From the NCBI GenBank assembly GCA_937876985.1, contig CALEFT010000033.1, positions 1-6,699 of the forward strand: DNA of 6,699 nt, in the 5' to 3' direction. The translations under genes were made by a program, and so were the position numbers. Under the pieces are notes generated by a model. It searched no databases and had not been told where the DNA came from. It saw only the letters and a program-made list of their open reading frames with translations. This document shows positions 4,768 through 6,699 of the stretch, piece after piece (position 1 is the first letter of the stretch; each line of letters begins with the position of its first letter). This stretch comes from an uncultured Clostridia bacterium. Its GTDB lineage: Bacteria; Bacillota; Clostridia; Saccharofermentanales; Saccharofermentanaceae.

Positions 4768-5937
4768 TTACATACTTCCACAAAACTCAGCAATTGCCTC
4801 AGCAATCAAAACCTGATTATCCTCATCAAGCAACAATGCCTCATCGTCACTATTAGTCAAATATCCAAGCACAATCTGGAAAGAAGGAACCGAGTTAGCA
4901 TAATTAAGTCCCGTATATGTATATGTGGCGCGTGTCTCAATGAACTCCTGACCAAGAGCCTCAGAAACAAGATTTCCGAGTGCATCTCCCCAAACCAGAG
5001 AAGAATCAATATAACTACCAGTATCAGGAACAAAAACACGAACACCAGATGTCGCCGCATCGTTAGCCGCATCTGCATGCAAACGAATAAAAACATCAGC
5101 ATCAGAAACAACAGCTATATTTGCTCGCTCTTGATTAGAAACCTCAGAGATATTATCTTCGCGCGTCATAACGACAGTCGCACCGCATTGCTCAAGATAC
5201 GAACGGACACTATTTCCAATATCAAGCATCAATTCGTATTCTGTAACACCCGTAGAAGCACCCGTCGCACCAGTGGTGCCGCAAGGCTTCGTAATCGATA
5301 ACCAAGTCGCGCAAAGCTCCTCCTCTTCACTATCGACACCCTGATGTCCAGGATCGATAACCACAACAAGTCCAGTCAAATCAGGATGGTCACTTGCCAC
5401 AGGAACAGGTGTCGGCGTCGGCGTACTTGTCACCGTTGGAGTAGCCGTAGCAGCAGCCGTCGTCTCACTAGACATTGTCGTACTTACCTCGCTTGAAGCA
5501 ATAGTCATCGACTCCAATGTTGTCTCAACCTGCTTTTGTGAACGGCTCGCATCGATAATCTTAGACACGACAAATTTTCCGCCCATAAAAAGCGCCACCA
5601 AAGCCCCAACGACCACCAAAGCCGCAAGAATTAAAATCAATATACGCGAAGCAATCCTAACAATTCGTCTCACCTTCGACTTGCGTCTTGTCCTAGGCTT
5701 TCTGCCGTTTCCTTTAGCTACCTTAGGTTCGGAGGCGTTGCTTTTCGAGGTAGGCGAAGAAGGCGCGTTCTTAACTGGCTTGTTTCTAGCCTCGAACTCG
5801 TCGACAAATTTAAGAAGTGCCGCCTGACGCTTGTCTTCAGGAAGTTTGCTAACATTCTCGAAAAGCTTACGCTTCTGCTCACTAGAAAGCTTTGCTACCG
5901 TCGCCTTGATTCTCTCGTCTGCGCTACCATTTCCCAT
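4768..5937 (-). CDS. Membrane-anchored N-acetylmuramoyl-L-alanine amidase-like protein (Amidase_3)
   Basis: The family cuts the bond between N-acetylmuramic acid and L-alanine in peptidoglycan. This 389-residue protein has a charged helical cytoplasmic region (1 to about 78), a basic stretch (79-94), one membrane segment (about 97-120), a Ser/Thr/Pro-rich linker (about 138-180) and an extracellular Amidase_3 domain (188-389). Zinc ligands are His198 (DPGHQG), Glu233 (TEYEL) and His287 (RLHADA). The expected catalytic Glu in the C-terminal motif, normally of the form VELGFLSN, is missing: the residues are IVLGYLTN (355-362) with Val356 in its place. An insert of about 30 residues between the first two ligands holds Cys209 and Cys219. 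GGAGGA (5946-5951) lies eight bases before the ATG. It is transcribed divergently from the glycosyltransferase. The fold is secure; activity is doubtful because of Val356. Confidence 0.92.
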   Translation of the reverse strand: MGNGSADERIKATVAKLSSEQKRKLFENVSKLPEDKRQAALLKFVDEFEARNKPVKNAPSSPTSKSNASEPKVAKGNGRKPRTRRKSKVRRIVRIASRILILILAALVVVGALVALFMGGKFVVSKIIDASRSQKQVETTLESMTIASSEVSTTMSSETTAAATATPTVTSTPTPTPVPVASDHPDLTGLVVVIDPGHQGVDSEEEELCATWLSITKPCGTTGATGASTGVTEYELMLDIGNSVRSYLEQCGATVVMTREDNISEVSNQERANIAVVSDADVFIRLHADAANDAATSGVRVFVPDTGSYIDSSLVWGDALGNLVSEALGQEFIETRATYTYTGLNYANSVPSFQIVLGYLTNSDDEALLLDEDNQVLIAEAIAEFCGSM

Positions 5938-5967
5938 AAGCGAAATCCTCCATTAAAAATCATGTTC

Positions 5968-5976
5968 ATTCTATCA
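5968..5976 (-). promoter_or_regulatory. Extended -10 of the amidase promoter, left arm of a palindrome
   Basis: On the minus strand TGATAGAAT reads as TG-n-TAGAAT, an extended -10 box. At 17-bp spacing the -35 position reads CTTAAT, a poor match, so recognition should rely on the extended -10. The predicted start near 5961 leaves about 24 nt before the ATG at 5937, just enough for the GGAGGA site. The sequence is the left arm of the inverted repeat 5968-5992. Confidence 0.6.
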
Positions 5977-5983
5977 CAAACAA

Positions 5984-5992
5984 TGATAGAAT
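5984..5992 (+). promoter_or_regulatory. Extended -10 of the glycosyltransferase promoter, right arm of the palindrome
   Basis: TGATAGAAT is TG-n-TAGAAT on the plus strand, the mirror image of the amidase -10. The -35 position at 17-bp spacing (5964-5969, GTTCAT) is weak. The predicted start near 5999 gives a leader of about 40 nt that includes AAAGGAG. Confidence 0.58.
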
Positions 5993-6038
5993 TAAGTTAG
6001 CTCAAACATTTGTAAAATAGTCGTAAAGGAGTAGGAAA

Positions 6039-6699
6039 ATGGCTGACAAATTATACATCGTAATGCCCGCATATAACGAAGAGGAAAACATAGACCAAGT
6101 CGCTAGAGAATGGCACGAAGTAGTTGCCAAAATCGGCTCCGAATCACGACTAGTAATAGTTAACGATGGCAGTAAGGATTCAACATATGCTAAGCTACTC
6201 GAACTTAAGCAAGAATTACCACAGCTAATGCCTCTCGACAAAGCAAATTCAGGCCACGGTGCCACATTGCTATACGCATACAATTATGCTTTGAAGGAGA
6301 ATGCAGACTACATTTTCCAGACAGATTCAGACGGACAGACAATCCCAGACGAATTCTATCCATTCTGGGAGGAGCGCGAGAAGTACGCAGCCATAATCGG
6401 ACATCGCAACCACCGCCAGGACGGTTTTTCTAGAGTGTTTGTAACAAAGACCTTGAAGCTTGTAATCCGTTTAGTTTTTGGCGTTTCTGTAACAGATGCC
6501 AACACTCCATTCCGCCTAATGCCACGCGCAACATTAGAGAAATATATCCCACAAATTCCGAAGGACTTTAACCTATCTAATGTAATCTTATCAGTGCTTC
6601 TCGTTCATAACAAAGAGAATGTTAAATTTACACCTATCACCTTCCGCCCACGCCAAGGCGGAGTAAACTCCATCAACTTTAAGCGCATATGTAAGATTG
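6039..6699 (+). CDS. Family 2 glycosyltransferase (partial, 3' end outside window)
   Basis: The visible 220 residues are an N-terminal GT-A catalytic domain that should move a sugar from a nucleotide or related donor, plausibly to a polyprenyl phosphate, at the cytoplasmic face of the membrane. MPAYNEEENI (9-18) and VNDGSKDST (41-49) form the nucleotide-binding start. KANSGHGATL (68-77) and TDSDGQ (95-100, with Asp96 and Asp98 as the metal-binding DxD) follow. FGVSVTDANTPFRLM (147-161) and RPRQGG (203-208) are typical of the dolichol/undecaprenyl-phosphate sugar transferase group. AAGGAG (6026-6031) lies seven bases before the ATG. The frame is open to the last base, so any C-terminal membrane helices cannot be judged, and acceptor and sugar are undetermined. 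It shares a divergent promoter region with the amidase-like gene, consistent with an envelope role. Confidence 0.93.
   Translation, partial: MADKLYIVMPAYNEEENIDQVAREWHEVVAKIGSESRLVIVNDGSKDSTYAKLLELKQELPQLMPLDKANSGHGATLLYAYNYALKENADYIFQTDSDGQTIPDEFYPFWEEREKYAAIIGHRNHRQDGFSRVFVTKTLKLVIRLVFGVSVTDANTPFRLMPRATLEKYIPQIPKDFNLSNVILSVLLVHNKENVKFTPITFRPRQGGVNSINFKRICKI

Larger units (their letters stand above)
5968..5992. repeat. Perfect 9-bp inverted repeat in the divergent promoter region
   Basis: ATTCTATCA (5968-5976) and TGATAGAAT (5984-5992) are exact reverse complements separated by CAAACAA. The repeat lies midway between two divergent genes. There is no T-tract on either side, so it is not a terminator. 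It could be a repressor site, a symmetric promoter core, or both. Confidence 0.85.

Noticed and set aside
4857..5111. 84-residue hydrophobic minus-strand ORF
   Set aside because: It is an alternative frame inside the Amidase_3 domain; the hydrophobicity is a frame-shift artefact.
6002..6283. 93-residue minus-strand ORF
   Set aside because: It is antisense to the glycosyltransferase, whose motifs and ribosome site are clear on the plus strand.

Overview
The window looks like chromosome from a low-GC anaerobic Firmicute of class Clostridia, most likely Lachnospiraceae (Butyrivibrio/Pseudobutyrivibrio-like). This rests on a SCIFF ranthipeptide precursor with its radical SAM maturase, consensus Shine-Dalgarno sites throughout, and a Clostridia-type membrane-anchored Amidase_3 protein. 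The genus is inference. No phage, IS element or CRISPR array is visible.

Layout, left to right. Positions 1-152 hold the right-hand end of a 61-bp tandem repeat array that continues out of the window; each unit folds into a long hairpin. A terminator (178-224) then closes the leftward scfA-scfB unit. scfB (259-1641) is the SCIFF maturase. scfA (1779-1925) is the 48-residue, six-cysteine precursor peptide. They are separated by a hairpin terminator (1721-1754) that should act as an attenuator, giving more peptide mRNA than enzyme mRNA. The scfA promoter has its -35 box inside the end of the next gene, a PLP-dependent Orn/Lys/Arg decarboxylase family enzyme (1978-3423). Upstream of that are the tmRNA terminator and the tmRNA gene ssrA (3567-3941), with an encoded tag of ANNTQLVAA. 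The ssrA promoter is interleaved with the terminator of a small zinc-ribbon protein gene (4129-4611). A membrane-anchored N-acetylmuramoyl-L-alanine amidase-like protein follows (4768-5937). All of these lie on the minus strand. The only plus-strand gene is a family 2 glycosyltransferase (from 6039), cut by the window end. It diverges from the amidase gene across a perfect inverted repeat that carries an extended -10 box for each direction.

How the genes work together: scfA and scfB form a peptide/modifying-enzyme pair. ssrA is the trans-translation RNA. The amidase-like protein and the glycosyltransferase are both envelope-related and share a divergent control region. The decarboxylase and the zinc-ribbon protein have no evident functional link to their neighbours.

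Points most worth attention: the SCIFF peptide has Gly where the best-studied homologue has the thioether-acceptor Thr; the amidase lacks the usual catalytic Glu; the divergent promoter is palindromic; the 61-bp hairpin repeat carries a Shine-Dalgarno/ATG module in each unit; and the 10-mer CTCGAAAAGC occurs six times in 6.7 kb. I see no wholly new multi-gene system. The nearest candidate is the atypical SCIFF locus.
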